Positions 1 through 9,381 of a stretch of 64,000 nt of DNA are shown here, one piece after another. Both the position numbers and the translations under genes were made by a program. The notes below the pieces were generated by a model that was not told the DNA's origin, ran no database searches, and saw only the letters and a list, made by a program, of their open reading frames with translations. The stretch lies in the NCBI GenBank assembly GCA_963846635.1, contig CAWJXM010000007.1, positions 4,551 through 68,550 of the forward strand. The letters run 5' to 3'. Each line of letters starts with the position of its first letter. The stretch's first letter is position 1. The stretch is from AP-15 sp963846635 (lineage in GTDB: Bacteria; Pseudomonadota; Alphaproteobacteria; ATCC43930; CGMCC-115725).

Positions 1-1392
1 ATCGGCACGCTCGTGCTGGAGCGCGAGGCGAATATCTATTGCCTGCCGCGGGCGGTGCATTTCGATGACGAATCGATGCGGCTGATCCAGACGGTGGGCC
101 TTGCGGACGCGACGCAACCGCTCGTCCATGTCTCTCCCGGCATGAAGTTCCTCGACGACATCGGGCGGCTGCTGCTCGATTGGCCGCGTCCGAGCGAGCC
201 CGGGCCGCAGGGATGGCATGCGAGCTACCGCTTCCATCAACCAGAGTTCGAGCGGGTGCTGCGCGACGGGCTCGCACGCTTTCCATCGGTATCGCTCAAG
301 CTGCGCAGCGAGGTGTTCGCGCTGGATCAGGAAGCGGACGCGGTCGTCGTCCGCTACGAAGACCTCTCGACCGGCGGCCTGGTGAACTGCCGTGCGCGTT
401 ACGTCGTCGGGTGCGAGGGCGCGCGCTCGCTGGTCCGGCGCGTCATCGGCGCCCCGATAGAGGATCTCGGCTTTCACGAGCGCTGGCTGGTGCTCGACGC
501 TCTTCTGAAACGGCCGCGCCCCGACCTGGGCAACTACAGCGTGCAGCATTGCAGCCGGCAGCGCCCGGCCACTTATGTCCGCGGCACCGGCAATCGCCGC
601 CGTTGGGAGATCGCGGTGCTGCCCGGCGAGAACGACACCACGCTCACCCAGCCAGCGAAGGTGCTGGAACTGCTGAAGCCCTGGGTGGAGCCGGAGGATA
701 TCGAGCTTGAGCGCGTGGCCGTCTACACCTTCCATTCCGCGATTGCGCGGCGTTGGCGCAGCGGCCGGCTGTTGATCGCTGGTGATTCCGCCCATCTCAC
801 CCCGCCATTCCTGGGGCAGGGCGTGTGCGCGGGCATGCGCGACGTCGCCAACCTTGCCTGGAAGCTGGGCCGGGTGCTGCGCGACCAGAATGACGAGGGC
901 TTGCTCGACACCTATCAGACCGAGCGTGCGCCGCATGTGCGGGAATACATCGAGCTGGCGGTGCGGCTTGGCGGGCTGATCAACACCAAGGCGATGGAGG
1001 CCGCGGTACCCGGCTCGGTGCTCGAGGGCGGCGAGGCCGCGCGAATGACCTCGATCAAGTCCAGGCTCGGCCCCGGTGTTGCGGCGGGATGGAACGGGCT
1101 GGCCGGCCAGATCGCCCCGCAACCCCGTCTCGCCGACGGAACGAGGCTGGATGACCGGGTAGGCTACCGATACGCGGCTCTGCTGGAGCCGCAATTCGCC
1201 GCGGATCTGCCGGCGGACACGCGCGGGCGCCTCAACGATCGCGACGTCGTCGTTCTGGCCGATGACGCTCCCGAACCGCGCGCCTGGCTCGAGACGGCGA
1301 ACGCTTCGGCGATCGTCGTGCGCCCGGACCGCTACGTGCTCGGCGCGGTCCACTCGGTCCAGGAACTCGACGCCCTGGTCGCGGCGATCTGA
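1..1392 (+). CDS. FAD-dependent aromatic monooxygenase (MhpA/PheA-like), 5'-partial
   Basis: The reading frame is open from the first base, so the gene starts upstream of the window. Only the first N-terminal segment, with the GxGxxG dinucleotide-binding loop, is missing; the visible protein begins at the strand that normally ends in VLERE. Seen in the sequence: the second FAD/NADPH motif GCEGARSLVRR near residue 133 and the FAD ribityl-binding GDSAHLTPPFLGQG near residue 257, both hallmarks of class A flavoprotein hydroxylases of the 3-(3-hydroxyphenyl)propionate/phenol type. These cytosolic enzymes hydroxylate an aromatic ring using NAD(P)H and O2. The following stub belongs to the fumarylacetoacetate hydrolase family, which fits a ring-degradation operon. 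The exact substrate cannot be told from the sequence. Confidence 0.85.
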   Translation: MGTLVLEREANIYCLPRAVHFDDESMRLIQTVGLADATQPLVHVSPGMKFLDDIGRLLLDWPRPSEPGPQGWHASYRFHQPEFERVLRDGLARFPSVSLKLRSEVFALDQEADAVVVRYEDLSTGGLVNCRARYVVGCEGARSLVRRVIGAPIEDLGFHERWLVLDALLKRPRPDLGNYSVQHCSRQRPATYVRGTGNRRRWEIAVLPGENDTTLTQPAKVLELLKPWVEPEDIELERVAVYTFHSAIARRWRSGRLLIAGDSAHLTPPFLGQGVCAGMRDVANLAWKLGRVLRDQNDEGLLDTYQTERAPHVREYIELAVRLGGLINTKAMEAAVPGSVLEGGEAARMTSIKSRLGPGVAAGWNGLAGQIAPQPRLADGTRLDDRVGYRYAALLEPQFAADLPADTRGRLNDRDVVVLADDAPEPRAWLETANASAIVVRPDRYVLGAVHSVQELDALVAAI

Positions 1393-1425
1393 CCGGTATC
1401 CCTCGGAAACCCATCGGAGATCTCG

Positions 1426-1590
1426 ATGAAGCTCGTATCTTTCCTCTCCGCCGGACGTCCCAGCTTCGGCGTCGTTAAGGACGGCGAGGTGGTCGATCTC
1501 GGCCGGCGCCTCGGCGACCGCTGGCCCACTTTGAAGGCGCTGATCGCCGCGGACGCCCTGGCGGGGGCGGAGCGCGCCGCACTAGTCTAA
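1426..1590 (+). pseudogene. Fumarylacetoacetate hydrolase family protein, N-terminal stub
   Basis: An ATG 33 bases after the monooxygenase stop opens a 54-codon frame. Its start (MKLVSFLSAGRPSFGVV, then a VVDLG motif) matches the N-terminal domain of FAH-family proteins such as 2-keto-4-pentenoate hydratase-like enzymes. The frame ends at a TAA, and no catalytic FAH domain (metal-binding ExE) follows. The sequence after it belongs to unrelated remnants on the other strand. I infer that the 3' part was lost at the junction with the mobile remnants near position 1590. Intact homologues are about 280 residues long. Confidence 0.7.
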
Positions 1591-1607
1591 CACGCCGGCC
1601 GGTCGGC

Positions 1608-1844
1608 CTATGCGGAACGCGCGGTGTTCTGCCAGTTCAGCGATAGCGCGCGGTCCATCCGCAAGTGAAGCCCGTCGAGCATCGCCGCGAGGTGCCAGGG
1701 GTCGATGCCGCGTCCGTTAACCGCGGCCTGCCGGCGGACGGCATCAAGCCGCGCCCGATAGAGGAAGGCCGGAAGTAAAGGATGAGAATCGAGCGCCTCG
1801 TCGGGTCGGGCAATAGCGTCGGCGGCGCGCTCAATGCGCGGCAA
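1608..1844 (-). pseudogene. Remnant of a DUF1612/RHE_PE00001-type HTH protein
   Basis: A 78-codon minus frame contains a block ending RARLDAVRRQAAVNGRG followed by IDPWHLAAMLDGLHLRM. From memory this resembles the conserved middle of the DUF1612 (RHE_PE00001) helix-turn-helix proteins common on rhizobial plasmids, which are about 350-400 residues long. Both ends of the family are absent. Together with the RepC fragment just downstream, this suggests a plasmid-derived scar. Assignment is by motif recall only. Confidence 0.4.
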
Positions 1845-1953
1845 ACGGGGCCGGCAGGCGTCGACAAATTTGCACGGCGCGCCGGCGGCATCGATCCGGC
1901 GCTCTGCTGACGCTGCACCAACGTTCCGACCGGGACAAAGCCGCCAGCCGAAG

Positions 1954-2289
1954 TCATCGGCGGTTCGGACCAGGCAGATTTCCGGCGCGCTTTCTCAACT
2001 TCCCGCCGCTCTTTGTGGCCGTGCTTGCCTCAGGCCTCATCTTTGAGTTGCAAAGCGTGCGGGCCAGACACAAATCTTGCGGGTTTTTCTCGAATTTCCG
2101 CAGCATGCCGGCGAAGTAGCCGCCGGGCCCGCTAGTGAAATGCTCCTCCGGTCGGGTCGACACGATCGCCATGGCGACGGCGGCATACCCCCGGCCCATC
2201 ATGTCGCACGCGCGCGCCCAGAGGGTTCGGTTGATGCCCATTTCGCCGGACAAAAACAGCACGGCCTCGTATCGGCGAGGGTTCCGCAA
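1954..2289 (-). pseudogene. repC: RepC plasmid replication initiator, C-terminal fragment
   Basis: This minus-strand frame of 111 codons resembles the end of RepC from repABC plasmids: WARACDMMGRGYAAVAMAIV, then a GPGGYFAGMLRKF block and a LARTL segment, which parallels the PGGY(L/F) turn in the RP-C C-terminal domain. RepC initiates replication of alphaproteobacterial secondary replicons. The N-terminal DNA-binding half is missing, and no repA or repB lies nearby, so this is a remnant and not a working replicon. The call rests on the short C-terminal match. Confidence 0.5.
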
Positions 2290-2367
2290 GCGGTATAGTA
2301 GGGCTGGTGAGGGTCATGTAGACGGCAGGACTGCGAGGGCGCTCACCACCATCAGGAGGGTCAAATC

Positions 2368-3490
2368 ATGGCGAATTACAGGGTTATATCATCGGACAAT
2401 CACGTGTTTGAGCCATCGGACCTGTGGACGAGCAGAGCCAAGCCGGCGTTCAAGGACCGGGTCCCACAGCTTGTCCGCGAGTATGATGGCGATTGGTGGT
2501 ACTGCGATGGCCACCGAGTGATCGGGCTGAGCCCTGGGGCACAGACAGGCATGCGGTTTGAGGCGCCGGAAAAGATGGTCCGTACCACGACCTTTGATAA
2601 AGTCCGGCGCGGGGGCTACGTCCCTGAGGAGCACCTCAAGGATATGGATGCCGATGGGGTGGATGTAAGTATTGTCTATCCCACGGTCGGTCTGCTGCTG
2701 TACAGCGTGCCAGACAGTGCGCTGCTATCGGAGATTTTTAGAGGATACAACGACTGGCTCGCCGAGTTCTGCAGCCGCGGAGCCCAAGCGCCTCAAGGGT
2801 ATTGCCATGATCAACGTGGACGATGTGCAGGAGGGTGTCACGGAGCTGGAGCGCTGTGCCAAGATGGGGCTGGCGGGCGGCATGGTTACCGTGTATCCCC
2901 CGGAGGGGAAGGGGTACGATAATCCCATGTATGAGCCCCTGTGGGCGGCGGCCCAGGATCTGGACATTCCCGTTGGCATGCACATCGCGACCAACCGGCC
3001 GGGCCCAGGGCAGGATTTTGCGCTCGAGGACCGCAACCGCGTCCGCAACTCCTTCCTGGCCAACGCCGACCACTGGGTGCGGATGTCTCTTGCCGACATG
3101 ATCTTTAGCGGCGTCTTTGAGCGCTATCCGAAACTCCAGGTGGGCACCGTGGAGCACGAACTGTCCTGGATTCCCCACTTCCTGGACCGCATCGACTACA
3201 CGTACACCCAACGGGTCCAGCAAGAGCGCTATCGGTTTAAGGAGGCTATGCTGCCCAGCGACTATTTCCACCGCAACGTGTTTGCGGGCTTTCAGGAAGA
3301 TGCGATGGGCATACGCGACCGCCACATCATCGGTGTGGACAATCTCCTCTGGGGTTCAGATTATCCCCATGTCGAGTCCACCTTCCCCAGGAGCCACCAA
3401 ATTATTGAGGAGGTTCTGAAGGACTGTACTGAAGAGGAGAAGGCCAAGATCGCCGGAGGCAATGCTGCCAGGGTATACCGTCTCAACTAG
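2368..3490 (+). CDS. Amidohydrolase family 2 protein, one-base frameshift
   Basis: The N-terminal half (from ATG 2368) and the C-terminal half (frame ending at the TAG 3488-3490) are two frames of one protein. The first frame reads ...DWLAEFCS and the second continues AEPKRLKGIAMINVDD, so one extra base (the c at about 2774-2776, in agccgcgg) breaks it. Family features are SSDNHVFEP near the N-terminus, GMHIA in the middle, and a final GVDNLLWGSDYPHVES block with the catalytic Asp. Members are TIM-barrel metal-dependent hydrolases or decarboxylases (ACMSD-like). A possible ribosome site (aggagg at 2354-2359) lies 8 bases before the start. Base composition looks less GC-biased than the neighbours, so horizontal origin is possible. 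The substrate is unknown. Confidence 0.8.
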
Positions 3491-3528
3491 GTTCCTGTGG
3501 TCCTCTTCTGGTCACCTGATGCTGCTAC

Positions 3529-3560
3529 CGCTGGGTCCTCCCGGGGAGGAGGACCCAGCG
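3529..3560 (+). terminator. Strong hairpin after the amidohydrolase gene
   Basis: A perfect 13-bp stem (cgctgggtcctcc at 3529-3541 with its complement at 3548-3560) encloses a 6-base loop, 38 bases after the amidohydrolase stop. There is no T-run after it, so it is either an imperfect intrinsic terminator or an RNA-stabilising hairpin. Confidence 0.55.
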
Positions 3561-3620
3561 CTGTAGAGGGGCCATGTTGGACACCGCTTTTTAGGAGGGG
3601 TTAGAGCCTGACTCAAAAGC

Positions 3621-3755
3621 CTACGTCCTGACGAGTCGCCTGATGGCGAGCTGGATGGCGGCGAGGGTCCAGTGTTGGATCAGCTCAGGTTCGGTTGCGG
3701 GCAAGGCGAGCAGCTTGAGCAGCTGCTCGTCGCTGAGAGCGCGGCGTCTCACCAT
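3621..3755 (-). pseudogene. Tn3-family transposase N-terminal fragment (DUF4158-like)
   Basis: A 44-codon minus ORF (ATG at 3755, TAG at 3621-3623) reads MVRRRALSDEQLLKLLALP and then ELIQHWTLAAIQLA. This matches the opening of Tn3-family transposases (DUF4158: an L(S/T)xxQ start, a LP..E turn, an HWTL helix). Full proteins are about 1000 residues, so only the first ~4% survives. Immediately upstream, 3759-3771 and 3786-3799 form an imperfect inverted repeat around gtcccaaa that may be part of the old transposon end or control region. Confidence 0.5.
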
Positions 3756-3890
3756 GGCGATTTGTCCCAAATAGAGTATAGGCTTTTTGGGACGAAATCT
3801 GCCTCAATGAGAACAATGGCTTAAAGTTCACCGAGCCGGACTAGGTCAACTGGGACAGGTCGGGTTGGCGGTATTCGCGCCATGTTCCGC

Positions 3891-5330
3891 TTAAGGTGAA
3901 TCCAGCGTCGGTTCTATGGCGTGCCCCCCCTTTAGGGCTGCAGATTTAATGTTCGTGCCGCCGGCGATCGGCTGATCGGCGGTAATCCTACCGGCCGCGA
4001 TTGCGGCGAGAAAGGTGCGCCAATCGCGCTCGGTCTGCTCGGCATAGGCGACCGCGAACGCCGCGATCGCCTTGTCGAAGTCGCTGCCCTCGCCGATATA
4101 AGCGGCGATGGCGACCGCATCTCCGGCGCGACCATGAGCTCGGGCCAAAGTGCGGCCGCACAATCCGGCATAGAACGGCAGTGCAGCTTCGAGCCGGGCT
4201 CCGACATCAGCGAGCCGCCAATCTTTGAGCCGCCTGACATAGAAGTAGCGGCCATCGATCGGGACCTCTGTCCAGCCGAGAAATATGTCGGTCGCGGCCT
4301 GCAGCATGCGCTGGCCTACCACCACGCGCTGGCCGTGATTGCCGTAGTGCGAAACGCCAGCATAGGGTGCGACAACCGATTCCTGCGCCTCCTTGATCTG
4401 CAGCAACAACGGCACACCGTCATCCGACATCAGCAACGCAATGGCGCAGAACGTGCCCACACTGCCGACCCCGACGACTTTGAAGGCCACGTCATGCAGG
4501 TGATAGTACTGCAACAAGACGCGCCGATCTTCTTGCAATGTTTCGGTATAGGAAGCGAAAGCGTGCTTCGCGTTCAGTTCATGCCGGCTCAGATGATGTA
4601 CTAGCGGCGGTTTTTCTTTGATCCGCCAGCCGGCGCCATGCGGCTCGACCAGGCCGAAATGCGCCTCTGCGCTCTTCATAATGGTGTTGAGGCGTTTTTC
4701 CAGATTCCGCCGGATCTTATGGGATTCGACATCGGCGATGGCACCGTCAAGATCGATGCGCGTGCTCCACGCGTCGAGCGGCGGCATCGCCCCCAACCGC
4801 CGGATATGACGACGATAATCGCGGGCGGCGAGGCGGGCTAACTGGCGACAATCGGACTGCGGCAAATGTGCGGCCCGGCCGGCAACAGCAAGGCTCGCGG
4901 CGAGCCGCTTAACATCCCATTCGAACGGCGCCGGCAGGGTTTCGTCAAAGTCGTTGACATCAAACACGGCCCTGCCTTCCGGCGATGCGTAGCCGCCGAA
5001 ATTGGCGAGATGACAATCGCCGCACGACTGAACCCGCAGACCGGTCGCCGGCATCGAACCGAGATCGGCGGCCATGACTGCCGCGGCACCGCGGAGAAAG
5101 GCAAAGGCGTCAGCCTTCATGCGTGCGTAGCGCAGCGGAAGGAGTTCGGGGAGCCGGCTTTTGCCTTGGTCGATCAAAATGTCGAGCAGATCGCGGCGAT
5201 CGGACGAGGGCACCCATTGGGCTTGCCCTTCAAATGGTGCCTTGCGGCGCCATCCGATGCCGGCTTCGCGGCGCTGTTCGAGCCTTGTCGACGGGTGCGG
5301 CGTAGGGTCGGCATCAGCGGGTCTATCCAT
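3891..5330 (-). CDS. DUF2252 family protein
   Basis: Predicted protein of 479 residues, full length for DUF2252. Typical features: an early RYARMKADAFAFLRGAA helix, CGDCHLANFGGY, and FDVNDFDETLPAPFEWDVKR, which is a kinase-like DxD/N segment; the fold resembles aminoglycoside phosphotransferases. The biochemical role of the family is not established. The start ATG at 5328-5330 has AGGAGA about 9 bases upstream on the minus strand, which supports it. It stands alone between a transposon scar and a decayed methyltransferase. Confidence 0.9.
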   Translation of the reverse strand: MDRPADADPTPHPSTRLEQRREAGIGWRRKAPFEGQAQWVPSSDRRDLLDILIDQGKSRLPELLPLRYARMKADAFAFLRGAAAVMAADLGSMPATGLRVQSCGDCHLANFGGYASPEGRAVFDVNDFDETLPAPFEWDVKRLAASLAVAGRAAHLPQSDCRQLARLAARDYRRHIRRLGAMPPLDAWSTRIDLDGAIADVESHKIRRNLEKRLNTIMKSAEAHFGLVEPHGAGWRIKEKPPLVHHLSRHELNAKHAFASYTETLQEDRRVLLQYYHLHDVAFKVVGVGSVGTFCAIALLMSDDGVPLLLQIKEAQESVVAPYAGVSHYGNHGQRVVVGQRMLQAATDIFLGWTEVPIDGRYFYVRRLKDWRLADVGARLEAALPFYAGLCGRTLARAHGRAGDAVAIAAYIGEGSDFDKAIAAFAVAYAEQTERDWRTFLAAIAAGRITADQPIAGGTNIKSAALKGGHAIEPTLDSP

Positions 5331-5633
5331 AGTTGCGTTCTCCTGACACTTGCAAAAACTGGTGTGAACCAGGTACCCGCAGGGTCCCAGCTCTCCGTAC
5401 GCAACAATTCGAGTAGCCCGCCCTAGCGCCGAGGTGACGACAGTCCGGCTCCGGGCGCTCGGTCCCGCTCACGTCGACGCGCCGGCTTTGCACTTGTCAG
5501 AGGGCATAGCGTCGGTTGTTAGTTAAACAACGGGATGCTCGAACGCTTGGCGCACATCTCTGTCTCTAAAACGGGGTTGGCCGAATTGGGACGACTGAAC
5601 GTTGCGGGACGTATTTCCAGGACGGAAAAATAG
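5331..5633. other. Intergenic region with no recognised gene
   Basis: Divergent spacer between the DUF2252 gene and the methyltransferase remnant. I see no coding frame with family resemblance, no RNA gene and no strong hairpin. It presumably carries the DUF2252 promoter. Confidence 0.4.
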
Positions 5634-6189
5634 GGACCAACCATCACCCGAGTGCTGGTATCCAGGGTCGGCTATTACACGGCGATATTGCACCGACTGG
5701 TCGGGCGCCAGAGCAGGGTAACGGCGATCGAATTCGACACCGGATTGGCCGCTCGGCTCGCTGCAAATTTCGCCAGCGTGCGCAATGTCAGCATCGTGCA
5801 GGGAGACGGTTCACGCGTCGCCTTCGACAGCGCCGACATCATTTATGTCAGTGCCGGCGCAACCAAGCTAACCGAAGCATGGCTTGATCGTCTTCCCGAG
5901 GGCGGGCGGCTGATCCTGCCATTAACCGCAGGCGAATTTCCAAGTGCCGATATACGGCAGAGCGCCGTGTTTCGCATCGAGCGCCGAGGCGACGATTTTC
6001 TCTCACGGCGCATTTCCGCCGTAGCGATCTTTCCATGCGAGGGATGCGCGACGCGGAATCCGAGACCGCACTCGCCGCTGCCTTCGCGAAAGGCTGGGCG
6101 CAAGAGGTGACACGTCTTTATCGCCGAGACGCCTGCCGGAAGAGAATTGCTGGCTTCGCGGAAAGGATTGGTGCCTCGCCTATCGCTAA
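5634..6189 (+). pseudogene. Protein-L-isoaspartate O-methyltransferase-like gene, decayed
   Basis: Three frames in succession spell a SAM-dependent methyltransferase of the PCMT family. The first (GTG 5652 onward) has YYTAILHRLVG, VTAIEFD and the later motif GGRLILPLTA. After PCEG near 6035 the protein continues in another frame as MRDAESETALAAAFAKG and EVTRLYRRD. It then continues in a third frame as ENCWLRGKDWCLAYR, ending at the TAA 6187-6189. At least two indels separate these pieces. The SAM-binding glycine motif before YYTA is degraded (VSRVG), and the normal N-terminal substrate part is missing behind an in-frame TAG at 5631. I judge it non-functional. Confidence 0.7.
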
Positions 6190-6331
6190 CGATGCTGTCG
6201 GGAATTTTTATTACGACGCGCCGCGTTGCGGGTGATCAGGGAGCAGGTTCGTCAGTCCTGGGTTTTGGCGGGGTCGGGGCGGTCAGCGCCTCTTGCAAGG
6301 CGCTCAAGGACTCCCCCAGCGTTGCGTCCAG

Positions 6332-7042
6332 TCACTGGTAAAGAAGCCTGTCAAATCTCTCACTGCCGCGCCCCGTCTGCGCGTCCTGCAAAGCACCGAT
6401 ATAGGCCGGCCGATCTTCGGGGCGTACGGCGATCGGCGGATAGCCGCCCCGCAAGAGAACAAGGTTCATCAGAAGACGCGCCGTGCGGCCGTTGCCGTCA
6501 TTGAACGGATGGATTTCAACAACAAGGCGACGATGGGCCGTAAAAGCAGTTTCGGGGGTCGCGGGGGCGGTGCCGAGCCACTGCACGAAGTCGCCCATTA
6601 ATGCCGGCACTTCCGCCGGTGATGGAAAATGATGGCGGCCGGTATCGGTCTCGATATAGCGACCCTGATCAGCGTAACGCCCGGCCGTGTCCGGATCGGA
6701 GCGCTGCATGACGAGCCGATGCAGATTGCGGATATCGCCTTCGCGCAAGGGCACGGTCTCGCGGGCCAGCTCGCGCACGTTGCGAAGCGCTTCGAAGTGA
6801 TCGATGGCTTCGAGGTGATCCTTTAGCGGTTTGCCGCCGATCGTGATCCCGTGCTCGATGACGATCCGCGTCTCGGCGGCGGTTAGCGTATTGCCCTCAA
6901 TCGCATTCGACGTATAGGTCAGTTCGATATCGTAGGAACGGTTGAGGTTATCGAGGCCGTGCGGCGCCTGCGGCTGGAGCCGGTCCAGCTCGGCTGTCTT
7001 GGCGGCGATCTGCCGAAGGAGCATATCTTGGGTCATGCGCAT
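6332..7042 (-). CDS. Fic family protein (class II, self-inhibited)
   Basis: 236 residues. The Fic active-site motif HPFNDGNGRTAR (near residue 178) is perfect, so AMP/UMP transfer to protein hydroxyls is plausible. Near residue 44, TSNAIEGNT matches the (S/T)xxxE(G/N) inhibitory helix of class II Fic proteins, whose glutamate blocks the active site. The frame stops at a TGA (6332-6334). In the same frame beyond it, sense codons continue for 31 residues (LDATLGESLSALQEALTA...) to a second TGA at 6236-6238, giving a tail of the kind seen in homologues. A CGA-to-TGA change probably clipped it. The core fold is complete, so activity may remain. Confidence 0.85.
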   Translation of the reverse strand: MRMTQDMLLRQIAAKTAELDRLQPQAPHGLDNLNRSYDIELTYTSNAIEGNTLTAAETRIVIEHGITIGGKPLKDHLEAIDHFEALRNVRELARETVPLREGDIRNLHRLVMQRSDPDTAGRYADQGRYIETDTGRHHFPSPAEVPALMGDFVQWLGTAPATPETAFTAHRRLVVEIHPFNDGNGRTARLLMNLVLLRGGYPPIAVRPEDRPAYIGALQDAQTGRGSERFDRLLYQ

Positions 7043-7320
7043 ATAATAACATGAAACGTTTGCTAAATACTAGCGATGCAAATTTGGGTGTGGCAAACGA
7101 TAGGAGGCGATCTTGCAATTTGGTCCAATGCTATCGCATCGATAAAGTATCGGTATCTTTGGCTATTACTATGCGTAAGCCGCAGTTTGGTGCTCAGTTG
7201 AAGCCCACTTGTCATATTGGGGCCTTCTCCCAACACACTGCACTATCGAGACTCGACTGTAGGGGTCGTGCACGCATTATTGTAGACGTTCGTCCAGATC
7301 CAGTTGGTCTCCCTATCCTG
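7043..7320. other. Spacer between fic and the IS1595 remnant
   Basis: A relatively AT-rich stretch upstream of fic. It carries a spaced inverted repeat, cgtttgc (7055-7061) and gcaaacg (7094-7100), that could be an operator for fic, but the arms are short. Nothing coding is recognised. The IS1595 end should lie near 7300-7320. Confidence 0.3.
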
Positions 7321-7890
7321 CTAAAGCAGGCTGCGCAACTGCAAGGTGAGGCCGGCGGACGCGATTGGCGCCATCGGCATGGCGCCGGCTTTGAGCTGGT
7401 CGTAGGTGATGGTGGTGCATTCGACGGCGCGGCGGATCAGAAACCCGTCCAGCCGGTCGGGCAGGTTGCGGCGATTGAAGCGGTAGGACCATTCGCGCAA
7501 ATAGCGCGGCAGGTGCTTGGCGCTGACGCCATGGTGGGTGCCGACGAGCCAGGCTTTGATCTTGCTGAACAGGGTATGGATGATCGGAAAGAAGACGGCA
7601 GCATTGCGCTGTCGTGCTGGACCAACGGCGTGTGCTTCAAATACTCGCCGAGATCGGCGTCGCGGCCGCGATAGCCGGCAAATCCATCGGTCAGCAGGTG
7701 CGAATGGGCCGCAATATTGGTCTTGAGGCAGGTGCCGAGTTCGGCCCCGGTGGTGGTCGGCAACACCGCGATACGGGCGTCGCCAGCGACAAAGCCGTGC
7801 TGATGCTTGACCGCGTGGCCGTGCTTTCCGGTCTGGTTTTTCGCCGCCGGCACCTTCTCGACGGCGACGACGACCAGTCTGGACAGGGAG
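7321..7890 (-). pseudogene. IS1595-family (ISXO2-like) transposase, 5'-truncated and frameshifted
   Basis: Two minus frames give the C-terminal half of an ISXO2-type DDE transposase. One runs from LVVVAVEKVPAAKNQTGK through HLLTDGFAGYRG to LKHTPLVQHDSA. The other continues NAAVFFPIIHTLFSKIKAWL to GLTLQLRSLL and the stop at 7321-7323. A missing base near 7606-7609 (agc gc[c] aat) separates them. The zinc-ribbon N-terminus and first catalytic Asp are lost at about 7890, where the similarity ends abruptly. Confidence 0.75.
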
Positions 7891-8013
7891 GCCGGTTGGA
7901 TCGTTGACAATCGGCCAAATCATAAGTTTCGCAAGCTCTCTCCGGATGAATCCTTCGTCGCAGTCACAGCTAGCCAAAGCTATCCTACTCCTCTACTCCG
8001 CAGGAGTTGTCCG

Positions 8014-8958
8014 ATGAGCTTCACCATGCTGCTGCTGTCCCCAGATGCCGACCCCTCATGGCCGGAGAAAATCAGGCAGGCCGTCCCGGGTGCTATCGCA
8101 AAGGCATTCGCCGATCCCGAAGACGCCCTCACCGAGATCGAGACTGCTGACGCGGCCTACGGGACCGTGCCGCCCGAATTGTTCGACCGGGCGAAGAAAT
8201 TGCGCTGGATCTGCGCGTCCCGCGCCGGCCTCGGCGGCGCGTATTTTTACGATGCGCTGGTAAAGAGTGATGTCGTCGTCACCGGTATGCACGGCAGCTA
8301 CAACGAGCATCTCTCCACTCACGCGGTGGCGTTTTTGCTCGCCTTTGCCCGGCGTTTCGACCACTACCTGCCTCAGAAGCGCTGGCAGAGAGGTCCGGGG
8401 ATGGTCGATCTGCCAACGCAGACGGTGCTGATCGTCGGAGTCGGCGGCGCCGGCAGCGAGGCTAGCAAACAATGCGCAGCCTTCGGAATGCGGGTGCTCG
8501 GCATCGATCCTCGGGTGACCGAACCGCCCACCGGCATGACCGACCTGAGTGGCCCTGACCGGCTCGAGGAGCGGCTCGGCGAAGCCGATTTCGTCATCGT
8601 GACGACGCCGGAGACACCGGATACCCTGGGGATGTTCAATGCGAGGCTGTTCTCGCGAATGAAGCGCGGCGCCTACTTTATTAATATCGCCCGCGGCCGC
8701 TGCGTCGTCACTCAAGACCTGATTGTAGCCCTGCAGTCCGGCCAGCTCGCGGGCGCCGGACTGGATGTTGTCGACCCGGAGCCGTTGCCGAGCGACAGTC
8801 CGCTGTGGAAAATGCCCAACGTGCTGATTACGCCGCATATCGCAATCTTGGGTACCCCCTATCGTCAAAAATGGGAGGCGATCCTCCTCGAAAACTGCCG
8901 GCGCTTCGCCGCAGGACAGCCGTTGCTGAACGTCGTCGATAAGGAAAAATGGTACTGA
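8014..8958 (+). CDS. D-2-hydroxyacid dehydrogenase
   Basis: 314 residues. The frame is open from 7807, but ATG 8014 is the start because caggagt lies 7 bases upstream and homology begins there. The Rossmann loop is GVGGAGSEA (near residue 138), followed by NIARGRCV with the substrate-binding Arg and TPHIA with the catalytic His. These mark the NAD(P)H-dependent 2-hydroxyacid dehydrogenase family (glyoxylate/hydroxypyruvate reductase-like, about 310-330 residues). It reduces a 2-oxoacid in the cytoplasm; substrate specificity is not readable. It sits alone between two IS remnants. Confidence 0.88.
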   Translation: MSFTMLLLSPDADPSWPEKIRQAVPGAIAKAFADPEDALTEIETADAAYGTVPPELFDRAKKLRWICASRAGLGGAYFYDALVKSDVVVTGMHGSYNEHLSTHAVAFLLAFARRFDHYLPQKRWQRGPGMVDLPTQTVLIVGVGGAGSEASKQCAAFGMRVLGIDPRVTEPPTGMTDLSGPDRLEERLGEADFVIVTTPETPDTLGMFNARLFSRMKRGAYFINIARGRCVVTQDLIVALQSGQLAGAGLDVVDPEPLPSDSPLWKMPNVLITPHIAILGTPYRQKWEAILLENCRRFAAGQPLLNVVDKEKWY

Positions 8959-9381
8959 CTGCCGGGACTTATGCTCTCAGGACCCAGCCGATTTTTGGGA
9001 AACGCGTTTTGCCTGATCACATGGCGCCGGCGCCCATCTGGGCTAGATGCCGGGCGCAAATACGCAAGGAGATAGGAGGAGACGGCAAAACCGGGGTGCC
9101 GCGAGGAGATTGTGACCGTCCGCCGCCCCGTTAGGCGCACAGGAGATTGATTTGCCCCAGGGCCGCATGCAAGACTAATCACACTTAGTGCATCTGCCTA
9201 GCCCGATCAATGCATGAGAAAAATACATTGGGATGACGTTGTTTAAGGTGCTCGGGTTTGGTTGTGATTGGCGGCTGCGGACACGAGGGATCGATGCCGC
9301 TGCGGCGGGTTTGTCTGAGTTCGGGTCGGCGCTGGAGGTTGAGAGGGGAGCGGGCGAGTTCGGGGCATCATGCCCCGGCTT

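Noticed and set aside
6332..6334. Selenocysteine codon in fic (TGA, given the sel genes in the window)
   Set aside because: Homologues have ordinary residues there, no SECIS-like hairpin is evident directly downstream, and a CGA-to-TGA change explains it.
7055..7100. Operator or antitoxin-like site upstream of fic
   Set aside because: The inverted arms are only 7 bases with a 32-base gap; too weak to claim.
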